64,000 bases of DNA from Magnolia sinica (lineage: Eukaryota; Streptophyta; Magnoliopsida; Magnoliales; Magnoliaceae), in assembly GCF_029962835.1 (NCBI RefSeq), contig NC_080574.1, positions 28,184,001 to 28,248,000 of the forward strand, read 5' to 3'. Numbering within the stretch: position 1 is the first letter of the stretch; every line of letters begins with the position of its first letter. Both the position numbers and the translations under genes were made by a program. Below, in pieces: positions 32,876 through 45,586 of this stretch. The notes below the pieces were generated by a model. That model searched no databases, was not told the DNA's origin, and was given only the letters and a program-made list of their open reading frames with translations.

Positions 32876-35304
32876 TTTCAATCCATGTATGTGGAGCTAA
32901 TGAATCTTTTGCATGGCTTGTTTCATTGGCTAAAGAGAAAAGCTCAACAGCTTTTAGTTATGTGAAAAATCAATATACTAATCACTTGATTTCCGATAAT
33001 AATAACCAAATTATACGAGTATTGCTCAATGGATCTCTTTCTGAAACTTGAAATTCACCTTCCAATTCCCTACTTTTGGCTCTTTTTGTGAGAAGGAACT
33101 TTCTTCAGTAGAGTTTGGTTACATTACAGATGCTCCCTATGCTCATGCACAAAAAATGTACACGTGTCATATAGAGAATATAAACCATCATTGTAAACGG
33201 CCACCATTACATTTATGTGGACTTAAGGTGTAACGTCTCGGAAAAATCTGTACAAAGACCCGAGTACCACCTCAAGCAGAATCACTAAGGACCGAATCCT
33301 TTAGAAATTAGACAAAAATTAATTAAGTACTAAGCTGAATTAATTGGTAGATTAGCTTGAACTGCTTTCTATACGAACTGTAAGACCTAAAACCAGTAGA
33401 ATCCCTAACTCTACATTACCTAAAAACCTAGGATCAATCTCAAAACCCAGTTGCTCTCGGGAGCAGCTTGAAACTCCATATCGGACTTGGACTATGCGTC
33501 GAAAGTCCGATTACCGCGAAGCTATAAGATTATGACTGCCTTACTAGGCTTGACAACCATCTCGGAAATCAAATCCAAATAGTATCCAGAAATGTGCAAC
33601 TTGAGCCCGGAGCGAAGTATGTGAGAAACGCGAATATCGTTAGAAAATAAACTCAAACTTAAGTGAATTGGGCCGTTCACTTGCAGGCCAAATTTAAGGT
33701 TTCAGACCATCAGATTCTGACCCAACTACACCTTCGAATCAGAGGAATTTTTCTACACTTGTCAGTGCACTTGTGGCCCTATCGAGATACGATGACCGTT
33801 GAATTAAAACTGGTCTTCCACGGTCAATCTACAAACCCGACCGGACCGAAAACTTAACATGATATAGATCCATTGCCAAAGAATTTTTTTCAAATAGTGT
33901 ACAGAAAACGGACCTCCAAATGAGCTCCGTTGGCCCGAAATAGCCACTCTTGGGCTATAACCTAAGTATACTGTGGCCCTAGGGCCATTAACATCAGTTC
34001 TGGGCCTATATAAGGGCCTTAACCCACCCCTCTCTCATTCTATATGAAATTCCTAACCCTAGGAGAGAAGAGAGAAAAGAGAATGAAAGAGTGAGGAGAA
34101 GAGAGAGAGACTGAGAGATAGTTGCTGGGATTCGTTCCCACCGCTCCACGTGCTGAATCATCCCTCCTGTATCGCTACACCGATGATTCTGATTCCGTTT
34201 TTAAGTAAGAAATAGAAACCCTAATCTATTTTAGGTATCTAAGTAGATGAATCGGCGAAATAGCTAACCTATTTCGTGATTCAGGTAGCCGTTGTGCCGT
34301 AGATGAAGGCATAGTGTTCGAACTGAGTTCAATACGAGTTTACCGATGAAAGATGTGGACTATAGATATTTAGGTTATGATTTTCAAGGCTTTCAATGTC
34401 AGTTAATGATTTATGACTGACTTGATTGCTATCACATATGATAAAATACGATGTTTTTCATGTATTACATATATATATGAACTATGTTGAAATTTATGCA
34501 TTACACGTGTTCGTTGAAATGTATGTATGAATATGGAATTATGATTTGTGCTTAACATGATTGTTGTTTAAGAATACACGATTGTTGTACGTGTGGCAAC
34601 TCCCTTGTGAAAGGATTTGCTATAATATACGTTATAACTAATTTATTACATGTATGTTTATATGTATAGTCTAAGTGTTTGACAAAATGCCTGAATGAGA
34701 AAATGCTGGTTGAAATGTATCTAATGAGGGTGTTGAGATAGGATTCTCAATTGCCTTATTTATAGTTATAGTTTCCTTCATGTAACCTATCTTACTGCAA
34801 TGTGCTGTACGAATGAAATGCCTATGTATGACAACATGTGTATTATGTGCCTGTTAAATGCTCAAATGAGATTTATATTTGAATTGGCTGCCACATGCTA
34901 TTTGACTATAACATATGAATGCCTATTGTATTTGAATATGATTGGGACTACTGCGTAGTACAGGCAATCGGTAATGATTCCCGAAACAGTGGCTAAGGTT
35001 GTTTCGTCACATAAGACATGCTCGATGAATCCGAGTCGTATGCTGTTTGTCGACAGTGGTTAGGCTACATGGAGTGCTTACGCGCTCCATGTCGATCAAT
35101 TCAACGTGCGCTCGTACCAGTCGAGCTTGTCCAGTAACTCGATTGACCTAATGTATGCTCACTATATATGGACACTACTGTTTGAATCTAAGGTACCACT
35201 TACCAGTGCAAAGCCCGTTTAACCTTGGTACTATGATCCGCTAAGATTTTTGAGCCGGGCATGGTGGTATGAGACACTGTGGTCGAGCTGTCAGCTTACG
35301 CTGG

Positions 35305-38300
35305 TGTAACATCCTGAAAATTTTTATGCAAAGACCCGAGCACCACCTCAATCAGGATTCTCTTAGGACTCAATCCTTTAGAAGTTAAATGTGAATTAAC
35401 TAGCGCTAAACTCGATTACCTGTGAAATTAGCACCAATTACTTTAAATTCGATTTGTAAGACCCAAAACCTGTAGAATCGTTAGCGCTACGTTACCCTGA
35501 AATCTAGGATTCAACGCTAAATCCAGTTGCTCTCGAAAGTACTTGGAAACTTTGTATCGGACATAGACCACGCGTCGAAAGTCCGATAGCGATGATCTTA
35601 GACAATTATAATCACCTTGTTGGGCTTGACAATCACCTCAAAAATTAAGTCCAGATGATGTCCTGAGACGATTTTCTTGAGTCCGGAGTAAAGAGTGTGA
35701 GAAAGGTGAAATTATTTAGAAATTAAATATGGATTTAAGAAATCTGAGTCGTGTCGCTTGCGTGCCAATTTTAAGCATTCTAACCATTGGATTCTGACCC
35801 AAATTTATCTTCGGATCAGGAAAGATGACCCATGCATGTTAAAGTGCCTGTGGCCCTGATCGAGTTTCGGTGGCCGTTGAATTGAAATTGGTCCGCCATG
35901 AGCGATCTGGAAACCCGATCGGACTGAAAACTTAACTTGCTTAAGATCCAATATTAGTGAGCTTAAGTCCAACCACACTCAGAAAAAGGACCTCCAGAAA
36001 TGCTCCATTGGATCGAAATGGACCCGATTTGGTTATAACCTAAGTATACCTTGGCCCTGGGGCTATTTCCATCAAATTTAGGCCTATATATAGACCTTAA
36101 ACCCTCACTCTCAAACTCCATATGAATTTTTCAAACCCTAGCTAAGAGAGAGAGGAAAAGAGAGAGAAAGTGAGAGAGAAGTGGGTGAATCATCTTGAGA
36201 TTCTTCCCAGTTACTCTGCGTACCTAATTCATCGCATCTGAATCATTATTCCAGCGATTCTAAGCTCATTCTTGGGTAAGTCAATCAAACCCTAACATGT
36301 TTTGGAGCTTAGAATAGTCTAAGTGTTGATGTAGCTAATTTAATTCATGCCTTAGGTTATCTAGTCGCTGTTGACGAAGACTTATCGTCTAAATCAGATA
36401 TGTTGCGCACTTTCTGGTTTAAGGTGCCGACTATATTAGTATAGGTTATGGTTTTCAAAGCTTTCAATGTTAGTTAATGATTTATTACTGACATGGGTGC
36501 CATTTCACATGCCAAATGTGATATCTGTTTTGTTTTACGTATAACAATAGTCTATGGTGTAGTAGTGTGATTCATGTGTTTGTTAAAATGTTTGTATGCA
36601 TTTGAAATTTGGTGTTGTGATTGCCATGATAAATTGTTGTAGGAATATGATTGTTAATTATGTGACAACTCTTTGTCAAAAGGATTTGCCCTAATATGTA
36701 CTATGGTCAACATATGTGATGCATGTTGCCAAGTGTAGTCTAAGTGTTTGTGAAAATGTCTGAATGAGTTCGTATTTAGTAAGGTGTGAGTTTTGAGGCA
36801 GTTGAGGTATGAAATCCCAATTACCTTACTTATGTTTACTATTTCCTCCATGAATTGCTTAGTCTAACCATCCATGTTGACTATGTGTATGATTTTCTCC
36901 ATGCAAGTTATTAATTTTACCACTTTACTTATGAAATGCATGTGTATGGATTCTCGTTATCTTGCATCTTATAACATGTTTGCTTTTATGGTTGAATGTG
37001 TATGGGGCCATGTTATGGTTCAGGCAATCGGTAACAGGCATTGAGATCGTGCTTGAGATTTATTTGTCATGTAGGACGTGTTTGACGAACCCGAGTCGTG
37101 TTAGGGTTGTCGGCAGTGGTTTGGCCACACGGAGTGTTTGCGCACTTCATGTCGTTCAACTCAACTTGCGCTCGTGCTAGTCAAGCTCGTCAAATAACCC
37201 GATTGGCCGGTGGATGTTCACCATGTATGGACACTACTGTTTGAATCTAGGGTACCAAACTTACCAGTGCAATCCCGTTAACTATAGTACCTCGATTCGC
37301 TAAGACTCATGAGCCGGGCATGGTGGTATGAGACACCGTGGTCGAGCTGTCGGCCTACGCTGGGGTGACGAGACTCCCCGTAGTGACCAGTGAGCAATTC
37401 AGATTCATGAGCCGATTATGGTGGTATGGGACACTATATTCGTGCTATCGGCCTAGATTGATTGGTGACGAGCCCTTTGTAGTGACCTCGAGCATACCTT
37501 GATGCTACATTGAGGCGACGAGCCTTATTGTAGCAACTAAGGTATGATTAGTCATGTATTGATTAGTGACAAGCCCTTTGCAGCGACCTAGAACCATAAT
37601 ATCGTATGATATTATCTAGGACTCACGACCCTAGAATGGATCCTTGTTTGGGAATTGATATAAGGAAGATACTTAGCTTCTCAATCACACTATATGAAAA
37701 GGACTAATAACAACTTGGTAATCATGTTCATGCACCGCATTGCATGTGCCTTGGTGTTGTAGAGCACTGCGGGAGGTTGTCATGCATACCGTAAAATGAA
37801 GACGCTGAGGGAGTGCAGGCGAGGGCATGCATCATTTCTACATACATCCTTACATTAACAAGAATAATTAGGACATATTTGATTGTATTGCCTTATCATT
37901 ACTGCTTGATTGAATTGATAATATGTTAACTTTTACTGTATAGTTTCACTAAGTTGATCACTCACTCTCACGTTCTGGGACGGTGTTTCAACACTAACCA
38001 GACTCTGTCTTAGATGCAGATGATGATGCGACCCTCGAGGCAGAGCAGGAGTATGAGGATGATGAGGAGGCGTTCTTCTCTATGCAGTTCTCAAGCGAGT
38101 TCATGTGAGCCGTGTCCTGAGCTACGGGGATTCAGGGTTTATTTTGTAATGGGTGATTTCATTTTGATACTTATATTTTGAAACAAACACTTGTAATTAT
38201 GACCTGGTAGAGCATACATATCTCAAGGACTTATATTTATCTACATATATGTTTCTTCAGTCTTCCGCTTGTATATTTCACCTATCCCTGGATTATGTTT

Positions 38301-38437
38301 GCAGTTTGGCTTAATTTACTCTATGTTTTATGCACTAACACAAACAACGTACATTCATCATTTCATATATTGCATAAGTGACGTTCTGAAACTCGGGAGC
38401 TGAGTTATGCTCGACCCCCGAATTTCAGGCCGTAACA
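35305..38437 (+). repeat. chromovirus 5' LTR
   Basis: 3133 bp, from TGTAACATCCTG to CAGGCCGTAACA. A TATA-like TATATATA is at 36085-36092, followed by a GA-rich leader (GAGAGAGAGGAAAAGAG). The 3' half has the segment GAGCCGGGCATGGTGGTATG and GAGCTGTCGGCCTACGCTGG, shared by all related LTRs here, including the point where this element inserted in the outer LTR. A run with GATGATGATG and GAGGATGATGAGGAGG lies near 38010-38090. Confidence 0.93.
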
Positions 38438-38438
38438 G

Positions 38439-38451
38439 TTGGTATCAGAGC
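38439..38451 (+). other. chromovirus primer binding site
   Basis: TTGGTATCAGAGC one base after the 5' LTR end is complementary to initiator tRNA-Met. The following CATGATTTGGATTAAACTGG is identical to the sequence after the outer LTR at 54581-54600, confirming close relationship. Confidence 0.9.
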
Positions 38452-39252
38452 ATGATTTGGATTAAACTGGACCTGGGTTATGGTCACACAACGCACGCTG
38501 ACGCCACTTTAGTGCAGGAGGGTGCGAGATAAATCTAGAATCAGTGTAGGATTTTCAGTTGCACCTATCGGCGAAAGTTTACTGGAAACGATCGCCGAGA
38601 TCGAGTCCGTGCACACTCTTGATCACACACAGCGACCCCAAATCTCTTCTAGACCATCCATCGACGGGTTTAGACTGTGTATCATCCCATCCCAACCGTT
38701 AAAAACCTGGTAAGCTTGAATCTGTATCAGGTTCTCTTCACAGTGACCCGACATGAGTCGAAACGGACTAGGGGCCCAATCGGGGCATTTCTAGGGGGAC
38801 CCAGGGTGGGACCCACATCATTTTCTGCCTCAAGGGGCAGGAGGATCTCGCCCAACCTGCGAGCCCTTGCCAAACAATCCAGAGACCGGCGAGCCCTCGC
38901 TGCCTAGTGGGCCCGGACGGGCTGGGCCGGTCGGGCCAACGCTCCTAGGGCCTAGTGTGGCCCACCCCTCCATGGTTGGTTGTTTAAAACCCTTTCCAAA
39001 TCGTCTTCCCTTCACAAATCACCCCTCCAAGCTTCCCTTTTCAGAAATTTCTCTCAAAACCCACAAAAATCCCTCTCCAAACCCTTTTTTCTTCCATTTT
39101 CGTGCACCCTCAATCTACCCATCTCAAAACTCACCTCCATTGCTGATTTCCCTTTCTTTACTTTCTATTGGAGTACTTAAATCCCTACTTTGAGTCTCAA
39201 GTTCGTGGAAGCCCCATTATTCCTTCCATTTCCCTCTTTTCTCTCATTTTCT

Positions 39253-40550
39253 ATGGCCTTATTTGAGCTTATTACGGCCATATTTTCCATTTCCACCATT
39301 CTCTCTTTCATAGGGAAGAAAAGAGTTTCCGTTGATGAAGCCGGGCCTAGCCGCCCAACCCGTTCACGAAGGCCGAGAGGTGCCGCCGCGAGCACGACCA
39401 TCACTCGAGATTTCAGACAAAGCAGGAAGTCGATCCCCAGGCTCCTGTTGGAATGACTTTGTTGGTGGAGTTATCTCATGAAGTTTATGAGGGCCGTAGG
39501 GTCCTTTTTGAAGCTCATGTAGATGTGCGGCTATTTGGAGAATATCTCTTATTTGAGTGCCTGGAAGAGGCCAGGTGGGGTCCGCTATTTGAAGGCGAAT
39601 ACCGTGCAAATGTGGGTACTGTCTAAGCTTTCTATGCCCACATTTGAGAACCTTCGCTGGAGCCATTGCAGTTCAAGATCCCTTGCGGAAGAGATCGGGA
39701 GGCCACAATCGATGTTGCTTTGATATCCCCACTTCTGAATGTGTCGCTCGACGAGGTTTATGCAAGTGAGAAGAATCTGAGTAGTGCGCGTGAAACGGAT
39801 CGCCGCACGTGGTTCCTTTGTAGTCGTCTGGTTGAATGACAGCCTAACAGAAGCCTTTTAGCGACCAACATGACAGACGACTTCTGCTTGCTTCACCACA
39901 TCTGCACATTAAACGTCTATCCTAGGTGGAGTAACCGCAGTGAGTGCACGCGCCTGATGGTAGATTTCTTGTATCAGGTGGGGTAAGGAGAGAAGCTGCG
40001 TGTGCCTACATACATCTTGCGACAGATAGTCTTTATCGCACGTTCGAATAGAAGGACTGAATCGCTCCTATTTAGCTGACTCATCTGTAAGATTGCACAT
40101 GAGTTTGGCTACAGACTTGGGGCGAAAAAGCCGTTACCTGTCCATTACATCAATGAGACCACTCTTAATCAGATGGATATTGGGTCGCGTCGACGACAAG
40201 CTTTACTTGAAGAAAGTGAGGATGAGACTGAGAGCGAAGAGGAAGAGAGTAATGAAGAAGGTGGAGTTGAAATAGAAGAAGAAGAAGAGCAGGATGAGGA
40301 AGAAGTGGAGGCCCAGGATACAAGTGAGAGTTCTCCTCCTGTGGCACCGGAGCAGGACACAGATCAGGCCGCCAGGGATGCCCGTATAACTCGACTTGAG
40401 TAGGGTCAGGCTGTCCTATGACAGGACATTATGGATCTTCGAGGCCTCGTGAAACAAAAGTTCAAGAAGGTGTCTCACACTCTGAAGTCTATCCTGTGTT
40501 GCCTACAGGATAAGGGTGCCCTTCCTCCATCACCAGATTCCAACGAGTAG
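39253..40550 (+). pseudogene. extra open frame upstream of gag in the chromovirus
   Basis: A degraded frame of about 430 codons between LTR and gag. It starts MALFELITAIFSIST, then a basic KKRVSVDEAGPSRPTR segment. After a frameshift near 39450 it can be followed through EEKNLSS-like, TDDFCLLHHIC, YPRWSNRSECTRLMVDFLYQ and PTYILRQIVFIAR segments to HEFGYRLGAKKPLPVHYIN. It then enters a very acidic Glu-rich stretch (40173-40403) and a short tail ending at TAG 40548-40550. Internal TAG at 40401 and TGA at 40419 look like decayed CAG and CGA. The central part resembles, from memory, the 'putative plant transposon protein' domain (PF20167), which I cannot check here. Its role is unknown. Confidence 0.6.
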
Positions 40551-40829
40551 TTGCATATGTAGTCGTCCTTTGCCCTATGGTGTTACTTGCTATTGTGTGT
40601 AGCCGTTATAGGTGTAGTAGTTTGGAAGTTGTTTATTGTTTGTAGCTTAAGTTATATTAGCTCGCATGCTTTCTCTATTGCGATCCATGTGATGCTGCAC
40701 TTCTTGTATTGCGACAATTTTGTTAAATGAAATGCATGTTATTTTCCTTAAGTTGTGATGTGAATGCTGTGTGGGTGGATTATGTGGATGTTAAATCTCA
40801 TAGATTGCATCCTCTGTTAAATGTAGGGC

Positions 40830-41775
40830 ATGCCTCCAAAGGGCTCGAAGACTTTGACCTGTTTCTCTTTGGGCGAGTTGCTTGCCGGGATTTCCCCCTA
40901 GGCAATAGCCAGACGGATCCACAGTTGGGCCCGTCTCATTTTGGTGCTGGGTCGGACTCTCAGCTAGCTACTGGCCCCGCTGCTGAGCCGACTCCTGTCT
41001 ATGGTTCCTCCAGTCACGCCTTCGGTTCCTGAGCAGAATCGTGCATCTGCGTTGACGCTATATGCATCTTCGTCTGCTCCGCCTCCTGATAGGCTAGAGC
41101 AGATGATGTTGTTGATGCAGCAGCAGTAGATCCAGCAGCAGTAGCAGCAGCAGATCCAGCAGTAGTAGTTTTTATCTTCCATGGCTAGTATCTTTGCTCA
41201 GTCGATGGGGGCGACTCCACTTGCTTCACCTATGCACCCATCTGGGAACGCTAGTGCTAGCGGCACATTTGAATGAATCCAACACTTACGACCTCCTACA
41301 TTCGCGGGTACTCATAGACCCGAGGAGGCCGAGTACTGGATTAATCGCATCTTTAAGATGCTGAGGCCACTTCACTGTTCTGAGGCGGAGCAGGTCGAGC
41401 TTGCCTCCTTCATATTTGAGAAGGAGGCCAGTTTATGGTGGGACAGTGTTCTCCGTACAGTTGCGGAGGGTTTTGTGTGGACATGGGAGGCGTTTGAGGC
41501 TCGCTTCCACGAGAAGTATTTCTCGGTCACTTACCGACACGAGAAGGAAAGTGAGTTCCTTCGCCTTCGTCAGGGAGGGATGTCGGTGACAGAGTATGAG
41601 AACTGATTTACTGAGCTGGGTAGGTATGCTCCATTGCTTCTGGGTGATCAGCCGATGCGGATGAGCATTTTTCTGAGGGGCTGAGGCCTGAGATTCGATC
41701 GAAGATGTGTTGTGCTAGCATCTCTTCTTATGCTGAGTTGGTGAGCATGTCTCTGCGAGCTGAGTAGGATGGAGA
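40830..41775 (+). pseudogene. chromovirus gag
   Basis: ATG at 40830 opens MPPKGSK, a typical gypsy gag start, and is in frame with the body. A Gln-rich tract (about 41115-41168) carries four TAGs among CAGs, at 41127, 41142, 41163 and 41166. The gag core begins QHLRPPTFAGTHRPEEAEYW and has ASLWWDSVL and FEARFHEKYFSVTYRHEKE. Additional breaks are TGA at 41274-41276, TGA after EYEN near 41605, and a one-base shift near 41680. TAG at 41765-41767 again sits where Gln is expected (AEQDGDW). The protein would form virus-like particles and bind RNA. Confidence 0.85.
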
Positions 41776-41779
41776 CTGG

Positions 41780-42967
41780 TTGCCCCGTATGCAAGCACCT
41801 ATGGTTCCCAGACCGCGACCTGACTTTCCGAGTACACCATTTCTCGGCAAGAGGCCAAGGGCAGATTCTCCTTTGAGACGTGCAGCGTCGTCGGCTCAGC
41901 TGATGTGTTCAGATTTGCGTTGTACATACTGTGGAAAAATTGAGCATTTGGATCATAATTGCTTCACGCGAATGCGGGACAGTGGATTTATGCCGCCACA
42001 GAGGATTAGCCGTCCGATGCCTCAGGTCATATCAACTCCACCCCTTCGTTCAGCACTAGCTCACCTATCTTTCAGGCCTTCTGTACCTCGCTTCAGGCCA
42101 CCTCAACGGCCTATGGTACCACTGTCGAATCACCCACAGCAGGTTCGAGTTCACGCGCTTACAGTTGAAGCGCCTGGGGCTGACTTAACACCGAGATCTT
42201 TTGAGGTTGCAGCTCATATCCAAGGTATCCCCATCTTCTTGTTGGTGGATACAGGGTTCACTACCTCTATTATATCGTATGCAGCAGTTAAGCGCCTGAG
42301 TTTGGGCACTGTTACTATGAAGGGAGTGACACTCACTACCGCTACAGGGACCTCCTCTAATATTACTAAGGTTTGTATGGGTTGTTTGATTGATCTAGGG
42401 AGCAGATCGATTCTAGTTGACCTGTTTGTCGCACCTCTATATCATTACGACGTTATTTTGGGCATGGATTGGCTCACGAAGATGCGAGCAGAGATTGATT
42501 GTGAGGCTAGACGGGTGACAGCCCATGGACCTGAGGGCGAGACATTTACTTTCCCTGTTCAGGTCAGTTACCCTTTCCGATTTGGTTGTTATACTTCTCT
42601 GTTGGAAAGTATTGTTGGTTCGGCACTTGAAAATACGCCAGTAGTTCGGGATTTTGAGGATGTATTCGAGACGATTCCTGGATTACTCCCTCGGCGCGAG
42701 ATTGATTTTACTATCGATCTCATGCCTGGTGCGACACCTATTTCATTGCCCACCTATCGCATGCCTCCGAGTGAAATGGATGAATTGAGGAAGCAGATAG
42801 ATGACTTGTTGAATTTGGGCTTTATTCGACCTAGTATGTCCCCTTGGGGAGCACCTGTTCTGTTTGCCAAGAAGAAAGATGGTTCCTTGCAATTATATAT
42901 ATATATATTATCGCTGGTTAAATCAGGTGACAGTGAAGAACAAGTATCCCTTGCCCAGGATCGATGA
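41780..42967 (+). pseudogene. chromovirus zinc knuckle, protease and start of reverse transcriptase
   Basis: An open 395-codon stretch. The zinc knuckle is CTYCGKIEHLDHNC (Cys48, Cys51, His56, Cys61 counted from 41780), a perfect CX2CX4HX4C. The aspartic protease motif FLLVDTGFTTSIIS has Asp157-Thr-Gly, and a YDVILGMDWL segment follows as expected. RT starts at LLPRREIDFTIDL with [22 protein letters not shown]. The frame is lost at an AT run (42894-42910) that has replaced the region encoding the expected CIDYR segment; the correct frame resumes as [15 protein letters not shown]. Confidence 0.9.
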
Positions 42968-43985
42968 TCTGTTTGATCAGTTGAAGGGGGCACGGTACTT
43001 TTCGAAAATTGATATGCAGTCACGGTATCATCAGTTGCGCGTCAAGGATGAGGACGTGTAGAAGATCGCATTCAGAACTAGCTTCGGCCATTACGAGTTC
43101 CTTGTGATGTCGTTCGGTCTTACAAACGCACCGGCCGTGTTTATGAATTTGATGAACAAGGTGTTTCGGCCGTTTTTGTTCCGATTCGTCATTGTCTTTA
43201 TCGATGACATTTTGATATACTCTACGAGTCGAGGAGAGCACGAGGAGCACTTAAGAGCGGTCTTGGATGCTCTCAGGAAGAATCAACTTTTTGCGTAGTA
43301 CAAGAAATGTGACTTCTGGAAGGAGGAAGTCAAGTTTCTAGGACATGTGGTATCCAAGGAAGGGATAACTGTCGACCTCGCTAAGGTAGCTACAGTTCAG
43401 AACTGGAAGCAGCCTGGTTCGGTTACTGAGGTGAGAAGCTTTCTGGGCCTAGCAGGCTATTATCGACGCTTCATACGAGATTTCTCGAAGATAGCCAGAC
43501 CGTTGTCTCAGTTGACACGGAAAGACTTGAAGTTTGCTTGGAATGAGAAGGCTGAAATAGCCTTTCAGGAGCTGAAGGATAAGTTGACGTCCGCCCCTGT
43601 GCTAGTATTGCCAGAGCAAGGGGTTAAGTATATGATATATACTGACGCCTCTCGCATTGGTTTGGGTTGTGTCCTTATGCAAAAGGACAGGGTGATTACA
43701 TATGCCTCGAGACAGTTGAGGAAACACGAAGAGAATTACCCTATACACAACCTGGAGTTGGCAGCTGTCATTTTCGCACTAAAGCACTGGAGACATTACC
43801 TCTATAGAGAGGAGTTCGAGCTCTTTTGCGACCGCAAGGGCCTGAAGTATATCTTCACTCAGCGTGACTTGAATATGAGGCAACGTCGATGGATGGAAAC
43901 CTTGAAGGACTTTAAGTTCGATGTCTCTTACCACCCGGGCAAGGCAAACCTTGTGGTAGACGCATTGAGTCGCAAGAAGGCTATA
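42912..43985 (+). pseudogene. chromovirus reverse transcriptase and RNase H
   Basis: It continues the RT after the frame break: [33 protein letters not shown] and the catalytic [10 protein letters not shown] (both Asp near 43203-43208). The thumb and connection begin at [11 protein letters not shown]. RNase H follows from about 43600, with [29 protein letters not shown] and [17 protein letters not shown], ending DALSRKK. Two in-frame TAGs (43059-43061 and 43296-43298) interrupt it. The first, and probably the second, stands at a Gln or Lys position. Confidence 0.9.
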
Positions 43986-45030
43986 GAGTTTACGGCTCCG
44001 CTAATGATAGCAGAATGGGACATGATGGAGTTTGTGCGGGACTTTGAGCAGAAACTCACGGTGGAAGAGCCGTATGAGGTTATCGCACACATTCGAGTAC
44101 AACCGCTCACTGACGAGAGGATCATTGCAGCTCAGGCAGATGATGAGCTATTGACGAAGATGAGAGAGCGGATTCGTACAGATGAGGACTCCGAGTGGAG
44201 TGTTGGTTCAGATGGGGGCCTACGATATTGTGGCTGCCTATGTGTCCTAGACGTTCCTGACTTGCGATGGGAGGTTCTCGAGTCAGCCCATAATTCGAAG
44301 CTTGCGATGTATCCAGGTAGCACGAAGATGTATCAAGATATGAGGAGATCTTACTGGTGGGACAACATGAAGGTTCAAATTGCTGAGTTCGTATCCCGTT
44401 GTCTCATGTGCCAGCAGGTCAAGGCAGAGCATCGCCGACGTCTTGGACTGCTTCAGCCCATGCTCATAGCTGAATGGAAGTGAAATTTTATCTCCATGGA
44501 TTTTATTTCAGGGCTATCGAAGACGAGGAAGAGACATGACTCCATTTGGGTGATCATCGACCAATTGACGAAATCGGCTCATTTCTTACCGATAGAGTCA
44601 CAAACTCTGCAGACGAGTTGGCTAGGTTGTACATCAAGGAGATTGTATGTCTGCATGGAGTTCCCTTGGAGATTGTGTCTGACAGGGACACGCAATTCAC
44701 ATTTATCTTCTGGACTCGTATCCAGGAAGCGATGGGAGTGAAATTGAAGTTCAGTACTGTGTTTCATCCGCAGACAGACGGACAAACGGAACGTGTGAAT
44801 CAGATTTTAGAAGACATGTTGCGAGCTTGTGTTTTGGATTTCAAGGACAGTTGAGATGACTGTCTCCCTTATGCAGAGTTTGCATATAACAACAGCTTCC
44901 AGGGGAGTATTGGCATGGCTCCCTGCGAGGCATTGTATGGTTGCCCGTGTAGAGTACCGCATTGCTAGGCAGAAGTTGACGAGCGTAGTTTGATTGGCCC
45001 AGAGTTGGTTTAGGCGACTTCAGAAAAAAT
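43986..45030 (+). pseudogene. chromovirus integrase
   Basis: The N-terminal zinc domain near 44285-44430 has [10 protein letters not shown] ... CLMCQQVK. The second His of the HHCC set reads Tyr (ATGTATCCAGG), a one-base change that should disable it. The catalytic core starts MDFISGL and has WVIIDQLTKSAHFLP (first Asp), HGVPLEIVSDRDTQF (second Asp) and FHPQTDGQTERVNQILEDMLRAC (Glu). Trp codons have become TGA (44481-44483, 44852-44854) or TAG (about 44967). A Gln codon is TAG near 45012. Confidence 0.88.
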
Positions 45031-45560
45031 TGACATTATTCGACGTCGACTTCTGACAGCCCAGATCAGGCAGAAGAGTTATACTGATACGAGGTGGCGA
45101 CCACTTGAGTTCGAGGTTGGAGACCATGTATTTCTTAAGGTTTCCCCTATGAAGGGAGTGCTGCGGTTTGGTAAGAAAGGGAAGCTCACGCCCAGATTTA
45201 TTGGTCCATTTCAGGTACTGGATCGAGTAGGGGCAGTAGCCTATCGCCTTGCCTTGCCCACACCACTCGCAGGCGTCCATAACGTATTTCATATATTCCT
45301 GTTGAAGAAGTACGTTCCTGATCCTTTGCATATTATCAGTTAGGAGCAGGTGCAGTTGAGCGAGGATGCCACCTATGTACTGCAACCGACATGTATTCTG
45401 GATAGGAAGGAGCAGGTACTGCGTAGTAAGGTCATCCCACTTGTGAAAGTATTGTGGACGCATCACAATGAAGAAGAGGCTACTTGAGAACTGAAGCTGA
45501 GGTCAGAAAGAACTACCCTTAGATCCTCGAAGAGTATGAGAAGGTACAAATTTCGAGGAT
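45031..45560 (+). pseudogene. integrase C-terminal region with chromodomain-like tail
   Basis: The GPY/F-type segment KLTPRFIGPFQVLDRVG and YRLALPTPLAGVHNVFHIFLL is followed by ILDRKEQVLRSKVIPLVKVLW and EEATW(TGA)E. The last two form the tail that chromoviruses use as a chromodomain to target heterochromatin. The Trp of the E-E-A-T-W-E motif is TGA at 45485. TAG also interrupts the tail near 45341. About 90 bp later comes the polypurine tract. Confidence 0.82.
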
Positions 45561-45572
45561 GAAATTTTTCTT

Positions 45573-45586
45573 TAAGGGGGGTAGAT
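45573..45586 (+). other. chromovirus polypurine tract
   Basis: TAAGGGGGGTAGAT lies directly before the 3' LTR start TGTAAC at 45587. This is the expected plus-strand priming site. Confidence 0.85.

Noticed and set aside
40169..40403. Minus-strand Ser/Leu-rich frames at 40165-40360
   Set aside because: Complement of the Glu-rich (GAA/GAG) stretch of the extra chromovirus frame; low complexity.
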